Shown here: positions 39,471-51,765 of the stretch, in pieces | How positions within the stretch are numbered: the stretch's first letter is position 1 | Layout of the letters: each line of letters begins with the position of its first letter | DNA from: Pseudomonas siliginis | Lineage (GTDB): Bacteria; Pseudomonadota; Gammaproteobacteria; Pseudomonadales; Pseudomonadaceae | Direction of reading: 5' to 3' | Assembly (NCBI RefSeq): GCF_019145195.1 | Contig: NZ_JAHSTW010000010.1 | Location: 276,488-340,487 of the forward strand | DNA length: 64,000 nucleotides | The notes under the pieces: model-generated | Told to the model about the DNA's origin: nothing | The model's database searches: none | What the model saw: only the letters and a program-made list of their open reading frames with translations | Translations under genes and position numbers: made by a program

Positions 39471-40874
39471 TTACTTCCAGAGCTGAGCGGCAAAGACTAC
39501 AAGAATGCCGATAGGCGCCACGTAGCGCATCAAGAACAGGGACAGAGCAAACAGAACCGGGTTACGGATGGACAATTCATCCCGTACCGCTTCACGCCCC
39601 ATCACCCATCCTGCGAACAGCACGAAACACAAGCCACCGAGGGGCAACATGATCCGCGAGGTGAAGAAATCGATCACGCCAAAGAAGTCGAGACCGCTCT
39701 GCGCACCCCATTGATAGAGGCTGAACGCCCCGCCTTCGTTCACGAAAAACTTGGCTTCCTTCCAGATATTGAAAGAAAACACGGTGCCCAGACCAACAAA
39801 CCAGCAGGTGAATGCCAGCCAGAAAGTTACCCAGATGCGGCTGATTTTAGTGCGTTCAACCAGGTAAGCCACCATCGGTTCGAGTAGCGAAATAGCCGAA
39901 CTCCAGGCAGCCACCGCGACCAGCACAAAGAACACCACGCCCATCAACTGGCCGAAAAATACATTACCAAAAGCAAATGGCAGGCTGACGAACATCAGTC
40001 CCGGACCTTCGCTTGGGTTCAGGCCAGCAGCGAACACAATCGGAAACAGTGCCAGACCGGCCACCAGCGATACGAAAGTATCCAGCAGCGCGACACCGAC
40101 CACCGTGCCCGACAGCGAGGTGTTCTTCGGCATGTAGGCGCCGTAGATCATGATGGAGCCGACGCCGACGCTCAGCGAGAAGAACGCGTGCCCCATCGCC
40201 GGCAGCAGGCCGTCGAGGACTTTTTCCGGGTGGAAGTCGAACATGAAATGCACGCCTTCCATGAAATGCCCGGTGGTCATGCTGTAGCCCAGCAGCACCA
40301 GAATCATCACGAACAGCAGCGGCATCATGATCCGCAGGCTGCGCTCAAGCCCGGCGACCACGCCTTTGGCGATCACGAAGGCCGACAGCAGCATGAAAAT
40401 CGTGTGCCAAAGTGTCAGGCGCCATGGATTGGAGATGACATTGCCGAAATAGGCGCCGACCTGATCGGCCGTCGCGCCCTGGAAATCGCCACGGCCCATG
40501 TCGACGATGTAATCCAGCGACCAGCCGCCGACCACACTGTAGAAAGACAGAATCAGCAGGGCCGTGATCATCCCGGCGAACGCGCCCCACGACCATTTCG
40601 CCGAGTGCCCGGCTTCCAGTGCCAGCACCTTCAGGGCATTCGCCGGACTTTGCCGGGCACGCCGGCCGATCAGGGTTTCCGCGAGCATGACCGGCACGCC
40701 GATGAGCGCGATGCACGCCAGGAACATCAGCACAAAGGCGCCGCCGCCGTAGACCCCGACCATGTAGGGGAACTTCCAGATACTACCCAGTCCCACGGCC
40801 GAACCGGTCGCGGCGAGTATGAATACCCAGCGGCTAGCCCAACTGCCGTGGACAGAAACCTTGTCTGTCGACAT
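39471..40874 (-). CDS. Sodium-dependent transporter (NSS/SNF family)
   Basis: A 467-residue inner-membrane symporter of the neurotransmitter:sodium symporter (LeuT) family with about 12 helices. The N-terminus carries the family motif around helix 1 (WASRWVFILAATGSAVGLGSIWKFPYMVGVYGGGAFVLMF), whose unwound Gly region binds Na+ and substrate, and further on SLSVGVGSIMIYGAYMPKN. Substrate is probably an amino acid but cannot be told. It is transcribed away from smpB and runs into ratA. Confidence 0.92.
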   Translation of the reverse strand: MSTDKVSVHGSWASRWVFILAATGSAVGLGSIWKFPYMVGVYGGGAFVLMFLACIALIGVPVMLAETLIGRRARQSPANALKVLALEAGHSAKWSWGAFAGMITALLILSFYSVVGGWSLDYIVDMGRGDFQGATADQVGAYFGNVISNPWRLTLWHTIFMLLSAFVIAKGVVAGLERSLRIMMPLLFVMILVLLGYSMTTGHFMEGVHFMFDFHPEKVLDGLLPAMGHAFFSLSVGVGSIMIYGAYMPKNTSLSGTVVGVALLDTFVSLVAGLALFPIVFAAGLNPSEGPGLMFVSLPFAFGNVFFGQLMGVVFFVLVAVAAWSSAISLLEPMVAYLVERTKISRIWVTFWLAFTCWFVGLGTVFSFNIWKEAKFFVNEGGAFSLYQWGAQSGLDFFGVIDFFTSRIMLPLGGLCFVLFAGWVMGREAVRDELSIRNPVLFALSLFLMRYVAPIGILVVFAAQLWK

Positions 40875-40993
40875 CGTTTATCACGCCCAAGCGTTAGAAA
40901 AAGAGGCCGCATTGTCCGGGATTCACTCAACCTGCTCAAGCACGCAGCAACACCGTAGCCGACAGCCGAACAACTCCATATAATGCCGCCCCT

Positions 40994-41476
40994 ATGGCTA
41001 AACAGAAGAAACACCCAACAGGGACCATCGCGCAGAACAAAAAGGCGCGACACGATTACTTCATCGAGCACAAGTTCGAGGCTGGTCTGGTCCTGGCCGG
41101 CTGGGAAGTAAAAAGTCTGCGGGCGAGCAAGTTGCAGCTGGTCGACAGCTATGTGCTGCTCAAGGACGGCGAAGCATGGTTGCTTGGCAGCCACATCACG
41201 CCGTTGATGACCGCGAGCACTCACGTCATCGCCGACCCGGTGCGCACTCGCAAACTGCTGCTCAACCGCCGCGAGCTGGACAAGCTCGCCGCCGCCGTGC
41301 AGCAAAAGGGTTACGCCTGCGTCTGCCTGTCCTGGTACTGGAGCAAGCACATGGTCAAGTGCGAGATCGCTCTGGGCAAGGGCAAGAAGGAATACGACAA
41401 GCGTGACACCGAGCGCGAGCGCGATGCCGGTCGTGAATTGCAGCGTGCGGTGCGCAACAAGGGCAAGGAAGACTGA
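40994..41476 (+). CDS. smpB: SsrA-binding protein SmpB
   Basis: SmpB carries tmRNA to stalled ribosomes for trans-translation. The 160-residue protein has the OB-fold core (IAQNKKARHDYFIEHKFEAGLVLAGWEVKSLRA, then HITPLMTAST) and the basic C-terminal tail (KGKKEYDKRDTERERDAGRELQRAV) that occupies the mRNA channel. The tmRNA gene is about 10 kb downstream in this window. Confidence 0.97.
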   Translation: MAKQKKHPTGTIAQNKKARHDYFIEHKFEAGLVLAGWEVKSLRASKLQLVDSYVLLKDGEAWLLGSHITPLMTASTHVIADPVRTRKLLLNRRELDKLAAAVQQKGYACVCLSWYWSKHMVKCEIALGKGKKEYDKRDTERERDAGRELQRAVRNKGKED

Positions 41477-41496
41477 TCTTCCTCCTTTAGCGCCAA

Positions 41497-41564
41497 TTCG
41501 CGAGCAGGCTCGCTCCCACCTTGGAATGCATTTCAAAGGTGGGAGCGAGCCTGCTCGCGAAAGC
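41497..41564. repeat. REP pair (REPIN-like)
   Basis: Two inverted GCGAGCAGGCTCGCTCCCACC-type copies, about 41497-41520 and 41539-41564, with an 18-base centre. They lie between convergent smpB and lldR. Confidence 0.88.
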
Positions 41565-41593
41565 TATTTCAGCATCAACACAAACACACCTGA

Positions 41594-42361
41594 TCACATC
41601 CCCTTGCGCCGCTCCGCCCGAGCCATGCGCTGCACCTCCTGACGCACCTCTTCCAACACCTCCTGCACATACAAAATATGTCGGCTGGACACTTCTCGCG
41701 CCTGCTCGGCACGCCCTTCGATAATCGCCAGATACAATTCCCGATGCTGCGAGATCAGCATGTCGCGGGTTTCCGTACGCTGCTTGTACATGCCGCCGAT
41801 GTTGGTCACGACGTTGCGCTTGAGCAGATCGAACAGTCCGCGAATCGTATGCAGCAACACCGCGTTGTGGCTGGCTTCGGCAATCGCCAGATGAAACTTT
41901 GCATCCGCCGCGCCCTCTTCCGCCCGGCTGACTTCTTCATGGCGCGAGTAGCAATCCTGCAGCTCTTCGAACGCAGCGGTCAGGCGCTCGCGATCAACAT
42001 CGGTGGCGCGCAATGCGGCGTAATAGGCGCACGATGCCTCCAGGGTGTGCCGGAATTCGAGCAAATCACGTTGCGCTTCGGGATTGCTTTCAAGCAATTG
42101 CAACAGCGGATCGCTGAACGTCGAACCCAGGCCCTCCACCACATAATTGCCGCCGCCCTGGCGACTGACCAACAAGCCTTTGGCTGCCAGTTTCTGAATT
42201 GCCTCGCGCAACGACGGGCGTGATACGCCAAATTGCTCGGCCAGCGTGCGCTCGGCCGGCAGACGTTCGCCCGACTTCAGCGTGCCCTCAAGGATCATCC
42301 CCTCGAGGCGCTCGACAATATCGTCAGACAAACGGCGCTGACGTATCTGATCAAAGCCCAT
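41594..42361 (-). CDS. lldR: Lactate-responsive GntR/FadR-family regulator LldR
   Basis: A 255-residue repressor. The N-terminal winged helix (IVERLEGMILEGTLKSGERLPAERTLAEQFGVSRPSLREAIQKLAAKGLLVSRQGGGNYV) is a GntR domain, and the C-terminal all-helical FCD domain has metal/effector His residues (FHLAIAEASHN, HRELYLAI). Its position opposite lldP and the FadR-type operator between them support LldR, which is released from DNA by lactate in related pseudomonads. Confidence 0.93.
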   Translation of the reverse strand: MGFDQIRQRRLSDDIVERLEGMILEGTLKSGERLPAERTLAEQFGVSRPSLREAIQKLAAKGLLVSRQGGGNYVVEGLGSTFSDPLLQLLESNPEAQRDLLEFRHTLEASCAYYAALRATDVDRERLTAAFEELQDCYSRHEEVSRAEEGAADAKFHLAIAEASHNAVLLHTIRGLFDLLKRNVVTNIGGMYKQRTETRDMLISQHRELYLAIIEGRAEQAREVSSRHILYVQEVLEEVRQEVQRMARAERRKGM

Positions 42362-42555
42362 AACTCATTTCTCCACGATCCCGACCGCTCGCCGGGGTGT
42401 CTATTCTGGCCTATCCGCGCGCCGCCGACACCTGCCAGACGCCACTTCGCCAAAGCGGATCAGTTGCCCTCTGCACCGCATCTTCGACGAAAGTTTCAGA
42501 GCGGCAAATTGACACACCGCCACCAAGGCTTTTACCCTAGCCAACAGCGCTTGTA

Positions 42556-42572
42556 AATTGGTCTTACCAATT
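42556..42572 (+). promoter_or_regulatory. LldR-type operator upstream of lldP
   Basis: AATTGGT CTT ACCAATT is a perfect 7-3-7 palindrome matching the TGGTNNNACCA core of LldR/PdhR-type FadR regulators, 53 bases before the lldP ATG. No second perfect copy was seen in 42362-42624. Confidence 0.85.
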
Positions 42573-42624
42573 ATCCAAGATTGCTCACAGTGCCTGACCA
42601 ACAACAATTAGGGGCCACCCCACC

Positions 42625-44319
42625 ATGCAAACCTGGCAACAGCTCTACAGCCCGCTCGGCAGCCTTGGCGTCTCCGCTCTCGCGGCCGTCATTCCCATCG
42701 TGTTCTTCTTTCTCGCCCTGGCGGTGTTCCGCCTCAAAGGCCATGTGGCCGGCAGCATTACCCTCGCGCTTTCGATTGCCGTGGCGATTTTCGCCTTCCA
42801 GATGCCCGTGGACATGGCTTTCGCCGCCGCCGGATATGGCTTCGCTTACGGTCTGTGGCCAATCGCCTGGATCATTGTCGCGGCAGTGTTCCTCTACAAG
42901 CTGACGGTGAAGAGCGGTCAGTTCGAGGTCATCCGCAGCTCGGTTCTGTCGATTACCGATGACCAGCGCTTGCAGGTGTTGCTGATCGGTTTCTGCTTCG
43001 GCGCATTTCTGGAAGGTGCCGCCGGATTCGGCGCGCCGGTCGCGATTACTGCCGCACTCCTTGTAGGACTGGGCTTCAATCCGCTGTACGCCGCCGGCCT
43101 GTGCCTGATCGCCAACACCGCTCCGGTGGCGTTCGGCGCGCTGGGGATTCCGATCATCGTGGCGGGCCAGGTCACTGGCATCGACGCCTTCAAGATCGGC
43201 GCCATGACTGGTCGCCAGTTGCCACTGCTGTCGCTGTTCGTGCCGTTCTGGCTGGTGTTCATGATGGACGGCCTGCGCGGTGTGCGCGAAACCTGGCCAG
43301 CCGCGCTGGTGGCAGGTCTGAGTTTCGCCATCACCCAATACTTCACCTCCAACTTCATCGGCCCGGAACTGCCGGACATCACCTCGGCACTGGCCAGCCT
43401 GATTTCCCTGACCCTGTTCCTCAAGGTCTGGCAACCACGTCGCGCCGCCGGCCAGCACATCGTTGGTGCCGTATCCGCTTCGGTGGTCAGCGCCAGCGTC
43501 GGCGGTTTCGGCCAGAAGCGCACTACCGTCGCGTCGCCCTACAGCCTCGGGGAAATTTTCAAGGCGTGGTCGCCGTTCCTGATCCTCACCGTGCTGGTGA
43601 CGATCTGGACGCTGAAGCCATTCAAAGCCATGTTCGCCGCCGGCGGTTCGATGTACAGCTGGGTATTCAATTTCGCGATTCCGCACCTTGATCAACTGGT
43701 GATCAAGTCTGCGCCAATCGTGGCCAACCCGACCGCGATTCCAGCGGTGTTCAAGCTCGATCCGATTTCCGCCACCGGCACGGCGATTTTCTTCTCCGCG
43801 CTGATTTCGATGCTGGTACTGAAGATCAACTTCAAAACTGGTCTGACCACTTTGAAAGAGACCTTCTACGAACTGCGCTGGCCGATCCTGTCGATCGGCA
43901 TGGTGCTGGCATTCGCCTTCGTCACCAACTACTCCGGCATGTCCTCGACAATGGCCCTGGTGCTGGCGGGTACTGGCGCGGCGTTCCCGTTCTTCTCGCC
44001 GTTCCTCGGTTGGCTGGGCGTGTTCCTCACCGGTTCGGATACTTCGTCGAACGCCCTGTTCAGTTCGTTGCAAGCGACCACCGCCCACCAGATCGGCGTC
44101 AACGACACTTTGCTGGTGGCGGCCAATACCAGCGGCGGCGTGACCGGCAAGATGATCTCGCCGCAATCGATCGCCGTGGCCTGCGCCGCGACCGGTCTGG
44201 TCGGCAAGGAATCGGATCTGTTCCGCTTCACCCTCAAGCACAGCCTATTCTTTGCAACGATTGTCGGTTTGATCACCTTGGCTCAGGCCTACTGGTTCAC
44301 CGGCATGCTGGTGCACTAA
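42625..44319 (+). CDS. lldP: L-lactate permease
   Basis: A 564-residue inner-membrane lactate permease (LctP family) importing lactate (and glycolate in E. coli) with protons. There are about 12-14 helices; typical stretches are GFCFGAFLEGAAGFGAPVAIT near residue 125 and SNALFSSLQATTAHQIGV near 480. It is the first gene of the lactate locus. A GC hairpin at 44345-44368 follows it and may lower read-through to lldE. Confidence 0.95.
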   Translation: MQTWQQLYSPLGSLGVSALAAVIPIVFFFLALAVFRLKGHVAGSITLALSIAVAIFAFQMPVDMAFAAAGYGFAYGLWPIAWIIVAAVFLYKLTVKSGQFEVIRSSVLSITDDQRLQVLLIGFCFGAFLEGAAGFGAPVAITAALLVGLGFNPLYAAGLCLIANTAPVAFGALGIPIIVAGQVTGIDAFKIGAMTGRQLPLLSLFVPFWLVFMMDGLRGVRETWPAALVAGLSFAITQYFTSNFIGPELPDITSALASLISLTLFLKVWQPRRAAGQHIVGAVSASVVSASVGGFGQKRTTVASPYSLGEIFKAWSPFLILTVLVTIWTLKPFKAMFAAGGSMYSWVFNFAIPHLDQLVIKSAPIVANPTAIPAVFKLDPISATGTAIFFSALISMLVLKINFKTGLTTLKETFYELRWPILSIGMVLAFAFVTNYSGMSSTMALVLAGTGAAFPFFSPFLGWLGVFLTGSDTSSNALFSSLQATTAHQIGVNDTLLVAANTSGGVTGKMISPQSIAVACAATGLVGKESDLFRFTLKHSLFFATIVGLITLAQAYWFTGMLVH

Positions 44320-44344
44320 GACTACAAGAAGTATGGAAATAACC

Positions 44345-44368
44345 GACGCCGGCCCGTGATCCGGCGTC
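44345..44368 (+). terminator. Hairpin between lldP and lldE
   Basis: GACGCCGG / CCGGCGTC with an eight-base loop; no T-run follows, so it is at best a partial terminator or an mRNA processing/stability site. Confidence 0.45.
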
Positions 44369-44468
44369 AGCAATTCACCACCGGGTCTGTAAGGCTGCTG
44401 AAAGCAATGCGCTTTATATTCGGCAGCCGCAGCAGACGGATAACCGGGCCTCCCCGGAGACACGCCTG

Positions 44469-45293
44469 ATGAGCGAGCTTTTTTACAACGCCGTGCCGAA
44501 CGCGACCCGCGTGGCACCGCCACTGCCCGAACCTCGGCAATACCCCAGCGAAAAACCGTCGCGGGTCTACCTGTTCGGCACGTGTGTGGTCGACCTGTTC
44601 TACCCCGAAGCCGGGATGGACGCGATCCATCTGCTGGAGCGTGAAGGGATCCGGGTCGAGTATCCGCAAGGGCAGAGTTGCTGCGGCCAACCGGCCTACA
44701 CCTCGGGTTACACCGAGCAGGCGCGGACGGTAGCGCGCTCGCAACTGGCGTTGTTTGCCGGGGATTATCCGGTGGTAGTGCCCTCGGGCTCCTGCGCCGG
44801 CATGCTGCGTGAGCATTACGCCGACTTGTTCAAGGACGAGCCGGAAACGTTGAAACAGGTGCAGGCCCTTGCGGCTCGCACTTATGAGCTGGCCGAGTTT
44901 CTGCTGTTCGTCTGCAAGGTGCAGCTCAAGGACAGCGGCGAACCGGTGAAAGTCGCGCTGCACACCTCGTGTTCGGCACGCCGCGAAATGAACACCCACC
45001 TGCACGGCCGCGAGTTGTTGGCGCAGTTGAGCAATGTGGAACGGGTCAATCACGACCATGAAAGCGAATGCTGTGGCTTCGGCGGGACATTCAGCGTCCG
45101 TATGCCAGACATTTCCGGCGCGATGGTGGCTGACAAGACCCGCGCGCTGAAGGAGTCCGGCGCGCACAAGGTACTGAGTGCCGACTGCGGCTGTTTGATG
45201 AACATCAACGGCGCGCTGGAGAAACAGCAGGAGGCGTTGCGCGGACAACATCTGGCGAGCTTCCTCTGGCAGCGAACCGGAGGTGCGCAATGA
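44469..45293 (+). CDS. lldE: L-lactate dehydrogenase subunit LldE (LutA-like CCG protein)
   Basis: A 274-residue protein with two CCG domains (SCCGQPAYTSGY near residue 75 and ECCGFGGTFSVRMPDIS near 200), as in heterodisulfide-reductase-type and GlpC-type Fe-S proteins. With LldF and LldG it forms the flavin-independent L-lactate dehydrogenase complex (LutABC in Bacillus). Its stop overlaps the lldF start by four bases. Confidence 0.93.
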   Translation: MSELFYNAVPNATRVAPPLPEPRQYPSEKPSRVYLFGTCVVDLFYPEAGMDAIHLLEREGIRVEYPQGQSCCGQPAYTSGYTEQARTVARSQLALFAGDYPVVVPSGSCAGMLREHYADLFKDEPETLKQVQALAARTYELAEFLLFVCKVQLKDSGEPVKVALHTSCSARREMNTHLHGRELLAQLSNVERVNHDHESECCGFGGTFSVRMPDISGAMVADKTRALKESGAHKVLSADCGCLMNINGALEKQQEALRGQHLASFLWQRTGGAQ

Positions 45294-46747
45294 GCACCTC
45301 AACGATTATTCCTACGGTCGCCGTAGAAGAAGATTTCCGCACCCGGGCACACAACGCCCTGGGTGATCAGCAGCTGCGGAACAACTTCCGCACTGCCATG
45401 GATTCACTGATGACCAAGCGGGCAGCGGCTTTCAGCGATGCCCACGAAAGAGAACACTTGCGCGCACTGGGCAATTCGATCAAGGCCCGCGCGCTGTCCA
45501 AGTTGCCCGACCTGCTCGAGCAACTGGAACAGAGCCTGACCCGCAACGGTGTGACAGTGCACTGGGCGGAAACGGTGGACGAAGCCAATGGCATCGTCCT
45601 GTCGATCATCCGCGCTCACGAGGCGCGGCAAGTGATCAAGGGCAAATCGATGGTCAGCGAAGAGATGGAGATGAACCATTTCCTCGAGGCTCGGGACATT
45701 GAATGTCTGGAGTCCGACATGGGGGAGTACATCGTCCAGCTCGACCACGAGAAGCCTTCACACATCATTATGCCGGCGATCCACAAGAATGCCGGTCAGG
45801 TCGCGTCCTTGTTCCACGACAAACTTGGCGTGGAATACACCAAGGACGTTGACCAACTCATTCAGATCGGTCGCAGGGTCCTGCGGCAGAAATTCTTCGA
45901 AGCCGACATCGGCGTCTCCGGCGTCAACTTCGCCGTCGCCGAAACCGGCACCCTGCTGCTGGTGGAAAACGAAGGCAACGGGCGCATGACCACCACCGTT
46001 CCCCCGGTGCACATCGCCGTCACCGGCATCGAAAAAGTCGTGGAAAACCTGCGCGACGTGGTGCCGCTGCTGTCACTGCTGACGCGCTCGGCGCTGGGCA
46101 TTCCGATCACCACTTACGTCAACATGATCTCCGGCCCGCGCAAGGAACACGAACTCGATGGCCCGCAGGAAGTGCATCTGGTGCTGCTCGATAACGGTCG
46201 CAGCCAGGCCTTCGCCGACAGTGAATTGCGCCAGACCCTGAACTGCATCCGCTGCGGCGCCTGCATGAATCATTGCCCGGTGTATACCCGAGTGGGCGGC
46301 CACACTTATGGCGAGGTCTACCCGGGGCCGATCGGCAAAATCATCACCCCGCACATGGTCGGCCTGGCCAAAGTCCCGGACCACCCGAGCGCGTCCTCAC
46401 TGTGCGGCGCCTGCGGTGAAGTCTGCCCGGTGAAAATTCCAATCCCGGCCATCCTGCGCCGTCTGCGCGAGGAAAACGTCAAAGCCCCGGACGCACCGAA
46501 TCAGGTGATGCGCGGCCAGGGCAGCAAGTATTCGCGCAAGGAACGTTTCATCTGGAACGCCTGGGCCAGACTCAACAGCTCGCCGACGCTGTACCGCTTG
46601 TTCGCTTTTTTCGCCACGCGCCTGCGCGCCCTCACACCGAGCAACGTCGGCCCATGGACGCAAAATCACAGCGCACCAAAACCGGCCGCGCGTTCGTTGC
46701 ATGACATGGCCCGCGAGCATCTGGCCAAACAGGGAGAGCGTCGATGA
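45290..46747 (+). CDS. lldF: L-lactate dehydrogenase Fe-S subunit LldF (LutB)
   Basis: A 485-residue subunit. The N-terminal two-thirds are a LUD domain (ETVDEANGIVLSIIRAHEARQVIKGKSMVSEEMEMNHFLE, then AETGTLLLVENEGNGRM). Two 4Fe-4S motifs follow: CIRCGACMNHCPVY near residue 320 and CGACGEVCPVKIPI near 375. It passes electrons from lactate oxidation. It overlaps lldE before it and lldG after it by four bases each. Confidence 0.94.
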   Translation: MSTSTIIPTVAVEEDFRTRAHNALGDQQLRNNFRTAMDSLMTKRAAAFSDAHEREHLRALGNSIKARALSKLPDLLEQLEQSLTRNGVTVHWAETVDEANGIVLSIIRAHEARQVIKGKSMVSEEMEMNHFLEARDIECLESDMGEYIVQLDHEKPSHIIMPAIHKNAGQVASLFHDKLGVEYTKDVDQLIQIGRRVLRQKFFEADIGVSGVNFAVAETGTLLLVENEGNGRMTTTVPPVHIAVTGIEKVVENLRDVVPLLSLLTRSALGIPITTYVNMISGPRKEHELDGPQEVHLVLLDNGRSQAFADSELRQTLNCIRCGACMNHCPVYTRVGGHTYGEVYPGPIGKIITPHMVGLAKVPDHPSASSLCGACGEVCPVKIPIPAILRRLREENVKAPDAPNQVMRGQGSKYSRKERFIWNAWARLNSSPTLYRLFAFFATRLRALTPSNVGPWTQNHSAPKPAARSLHDMAREHLAKQGERR

Positions 46748-47411
46748 GCGCCAAGCAAAATATCCTCGGCAAGCTGCGGAAAAGTCTGACCGGCACCACG
46801 CCAATTGCCGACAACTTCGATGTCGATCTGGTCACCCAGCCCTACACCTACAGCGCCGAGCAACGCATCCCGCAACTGCGCAAACTGATGGAAGCGGTGC
46901 ACACCGAAATCCACCTGACCTCGGGCGCCGAGTGGCCGGCATTACTGGCGCAACTGCTGCGCGACCGCCAGTTGCCGAGCCTGCTGATCGCACCGACCAC
47001 ACCGCACGGGCAACGCATCGCACAGCACTGGGCGAACAATCCCGAGCTGCCTGCACTGAAATCCTACGACCGGCCGATGGAAGAGTGGAAAGCCGAACTG
47101 TTCAACGACACCCCGGCCAGCCTCACCGGCACCCTCGGTGCCATCGCCGCGACCGGCAGCCTGATCATCTGGCCAACCCGTGAAGAACCGCGCTTGATGA
47201 GCCTGGTGCCGCCGGTGCATTTCGCCCTGCTCAAGGCCAGCGAAATCCGCGACAACTTCTATCAGGTGCAAGAGGAATTCGAATGGGCGCAAGGCATGCC
47301 GACCAACGCGCTGCTGGTGTCCGGCCCGTCGAAGACTGCCGATATTGAACAGGTGCTGGCGTATGGTGCGCATGGCCCGAAAGATCTGGTCGTGCTGATT
47401 CTGGAGGATCA

Positions 47412-47415
<4 letters not shown>
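46744..47415 (+). CDS. lldG: L-lactate dehydrogenase subunit LldG (LutC)
   Basis: A 223-residue LUD-domain protein of the LutC family with TGTLGAIAATGSLIIWPTREEPRLMSLVPPVHFALLKASEI near the C-terminal half. It has no Fe-S Cys clusters. It is the third subunit of the LldEFG complex; it overlaps both neighbours by four bases. Confidence 0.92.
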
Positions 47416-50222
<2,807 letters not shown>

Positions 50223-50334
50223 AGAGAAAATCAGAACCCTTGAGCGAGGCGGTAGTCCACTGCACATGCCCCGGACGATTCGGGGCCTGTTCAACGGTCA
50301 GCGAAGTCTGAACCCTCAGTTCAAGGAGATACAC

Positions 50335-50616
50335 ATGAACCGCTCTGTAATCTTAGGTCTGTTTGTCACTGCCTCGATGATGGCGTCCACTTCGTTCGCC
50401 GCTGAAAAACCCGCCGATTTGTGCGATGCCAATCTGCAGAGAATCGATAGCGCCAAGACTCAATACCAGACTTCACCGGATCTGAATGCGCGCGTCTCGG
50501 CCAGTGTCAGCAAAGCCCGCGCCCTGAAAGCACAAGGCAAGATTGACGACTGCCTCGCTGAAACCCAGCAAACCCTGCTGGACATTCAAAACGCTACCGG
50601 TGACACCAAAAAATGA
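50335..50616 (+). CDS. Small exported protein, first of a tandem pair
   Basis: A 93-residue precursor with a signal peptide (MNRSVILGLFVTASMMASTSFA, cleavage before AEKP). The mature part, about 70 residues, contains two Cys: DLCDANLQRIDSAK and DDCLAETQQTLLDIQ. Their spacing suits one disulfide joining two helices. The start at 50335 has an AAGGAG site. It is related to the next gene in signal peptide, CxxNLQxI motif and Cys pattern. Function unknown. It may depend on its own promoter, since a small hairpin after dld lies just upstream. Confidence 0.85.
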   Translation: MNRSVILGLFVTASMMASTSFAAEKPADLCDANLQRIDSAKTQYQTSPDLNARVSASVSKARALKAQGKIDDCLAETQQTLLDIQNATGDTKK

Positions 50617-50822
50617 TTCATGCGCCGACCTTTTACAGGTCGGCTGCATCGGCACCTGGCCGACCGATCTGGCCTTTTGACATTCGTTGCAAATAAAACC
50701 GAATTCCTGCGCAGCGAAGCGGTCAACCAGACAGGTCCTATACTGACCTCGCTTGTCTTGACCTCGGCATCGCGGCCAGACCGTCCGGCAGCACCGAGCC
50801 CCCATCGTTCAAGGAGATACCC

Positions 50823-51098
50823 ATGAAGCATTCTGCAATTGCTGGATTGTTTATCACTGGTGCACTTCTGGCCTCGCCGGTGTTCGCGGCGGACAAAGAC
50901 CTTTGTGCCGGGAATCTTCAAAGCATCAAAGACTTCGTCACCAGCCAGCCGTCCCTTCCTGAAAGCTCCATGAATAACATCAAGGAAGCACAGGAAAAAG
51001 CCACTGCGGCCCAGGCGTCCGGCAACGACAAGGAATGCATCGAGGTTACCAACGGCATCATCAGCAAGATGCAGATCCGTAACCCGACGCGTAACTGA
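50823..51098 (+). CDS. Small exported protein, second of a tandem pair
   Basis: A 91-residue precursor (MKHSAIAGLFITGALLASPVFA, cleavage before ADKD). The mature part has DLCAGNLQSIKDF and KECIEVTNGIISKMQ, so again two Cys about 50 residues apart between helices. An almost identical ribosome site and spacing (CAAGGAGATACCCATGA) precedes it, compared with CAAGGAGATACACATGA before its sister, which supports a tandem duplication with the 5' region included. Function unknown; a periplasmic helper or stress protein would fit. Confidence 0.85.
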   Translation: MKHSAIAGLFITGALLASPVFAADKDLCAGNLQSIKDFVTSQPSLPESSMNNIKEAQEKATAAQASGNDKECIEVTNGIISKMQIRNPTRN

Positions 51099-51104
51099 TG
51101 TCCC

Positions 51105-51139
51105 GCAGGCCAACCTTCGGGTTGGCCTGCCAAGCGTTT
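51105..51139 (+). terminator. Terminator-like hairpin before tmRNA
   Basis: GCAGGCCAAC CTTCGG GTTGGCCTGC is a perfect ten-base stem with a UUCG-type loop, followed by CAAGCGTTTT. It ends the small exported gene. Its right arm also overlaps a possible tmRNA promoter (TTGGCC at 51122, TACACT at 51145, 17 apart). Confidence 0.65.
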
Positions 51140-51193
51140 TGACGTACACTGTGCACGCTTGTTGCCCGAACAGATTCACCGGGCAATGAGTTC

Positions 51194-51582
51194 GGGGCCG
51201 TTTAGGATTCGACGCCGGTTGCGAAACTCTAGGTGCATGCCGACTTGGTAACAGAAGTCGTAAATCCACTGTTGCAACTACTTATAGTTGCCAATGACGA
51301 CCAATACGGTGTTGCTCTCGCTGCTTAATTGCAGCTGACAATGCTCCTGGTACCTTCGGGTCCAGCAATCATCAGGGGATGTCTGTAAACCCGAAATGAT
51401 TGTCATATAGAACAGAATCGCCGTGCAGTACGTTGTGGACGAAGCGGCTAAAACTTACACAACTCGCCCAAAGCACCCTGCCCGTCGGGTCGCTGAGGGT
51501 TAACTTAATAGACACGGCTACGCATGTAGTACCGACAGCGGAGTACTGGCGGACGGGGGTTCAAATCCCCCCGGCTCCACCA
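51194..51582 (+). ncRNA. ssrA: tmRNA (SsrA)
   Basis: A 389-base tmRNA. The 5' end GGGGCCG TTTAGGATTCGACG pairs with the 3' end CGGCTCC ACCA; the T-arm is GGGGGTTCAAATCCCCC. The tag frame starts at GCC 51290 and ends TAA at 51326-51328, giving ANDDQYGVALAA. SmpB is encoded about 10 kb upstream. The intrinsic terminator lies at 51594-51619. The 3' end is next to an integrase stub, marking it as an integration site. Confidence 0.97.
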
Positions 51583-51593
51583 CTTCATCATCT

Positions 51594-51619
51594 AAAGACG
51601 TCCACGGACGTCTTTTTTT
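51594..51619 (+). terminator. Intrinsic terminator of tmRNA
   Basis: AAAGACGTCC AC GGACGTCTTT followed by TTTT, 11 bases past the tmRNA CCA end. Confidence 0.92.
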
Positions 51620-51765
51620 GTGCCTGAAATCCATTAAATACGGGGGTTTCAGGGCCATTGAGCTCCACAGCGCTTCAGGCAGATCCATTTTGAAATGTAT
51701 TCCAAGGCGTATTCCAAGCCCGTGACTGGTAAATTTTGGAATACACAAACAGCGTTGGAGTACCC

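Noticed and set aside
42571..44241. A 556-codon frame opposite lldP
   Set aside because: It is His/Gln/Arg-rich shadow sequence; the permease on the plus strand has clear helices and motifs.
50586..51269. A 227-codon leftward frame over the small exported gene and tmRNA
   Set aside because: It runs across the terminator hairpin and tmRNA 5' end and has no ribosome site or family features.
51400..51627. Short protein frame across the tmRNA 3' half
   Set aside because: It lies inside tmRNA and its terminator.
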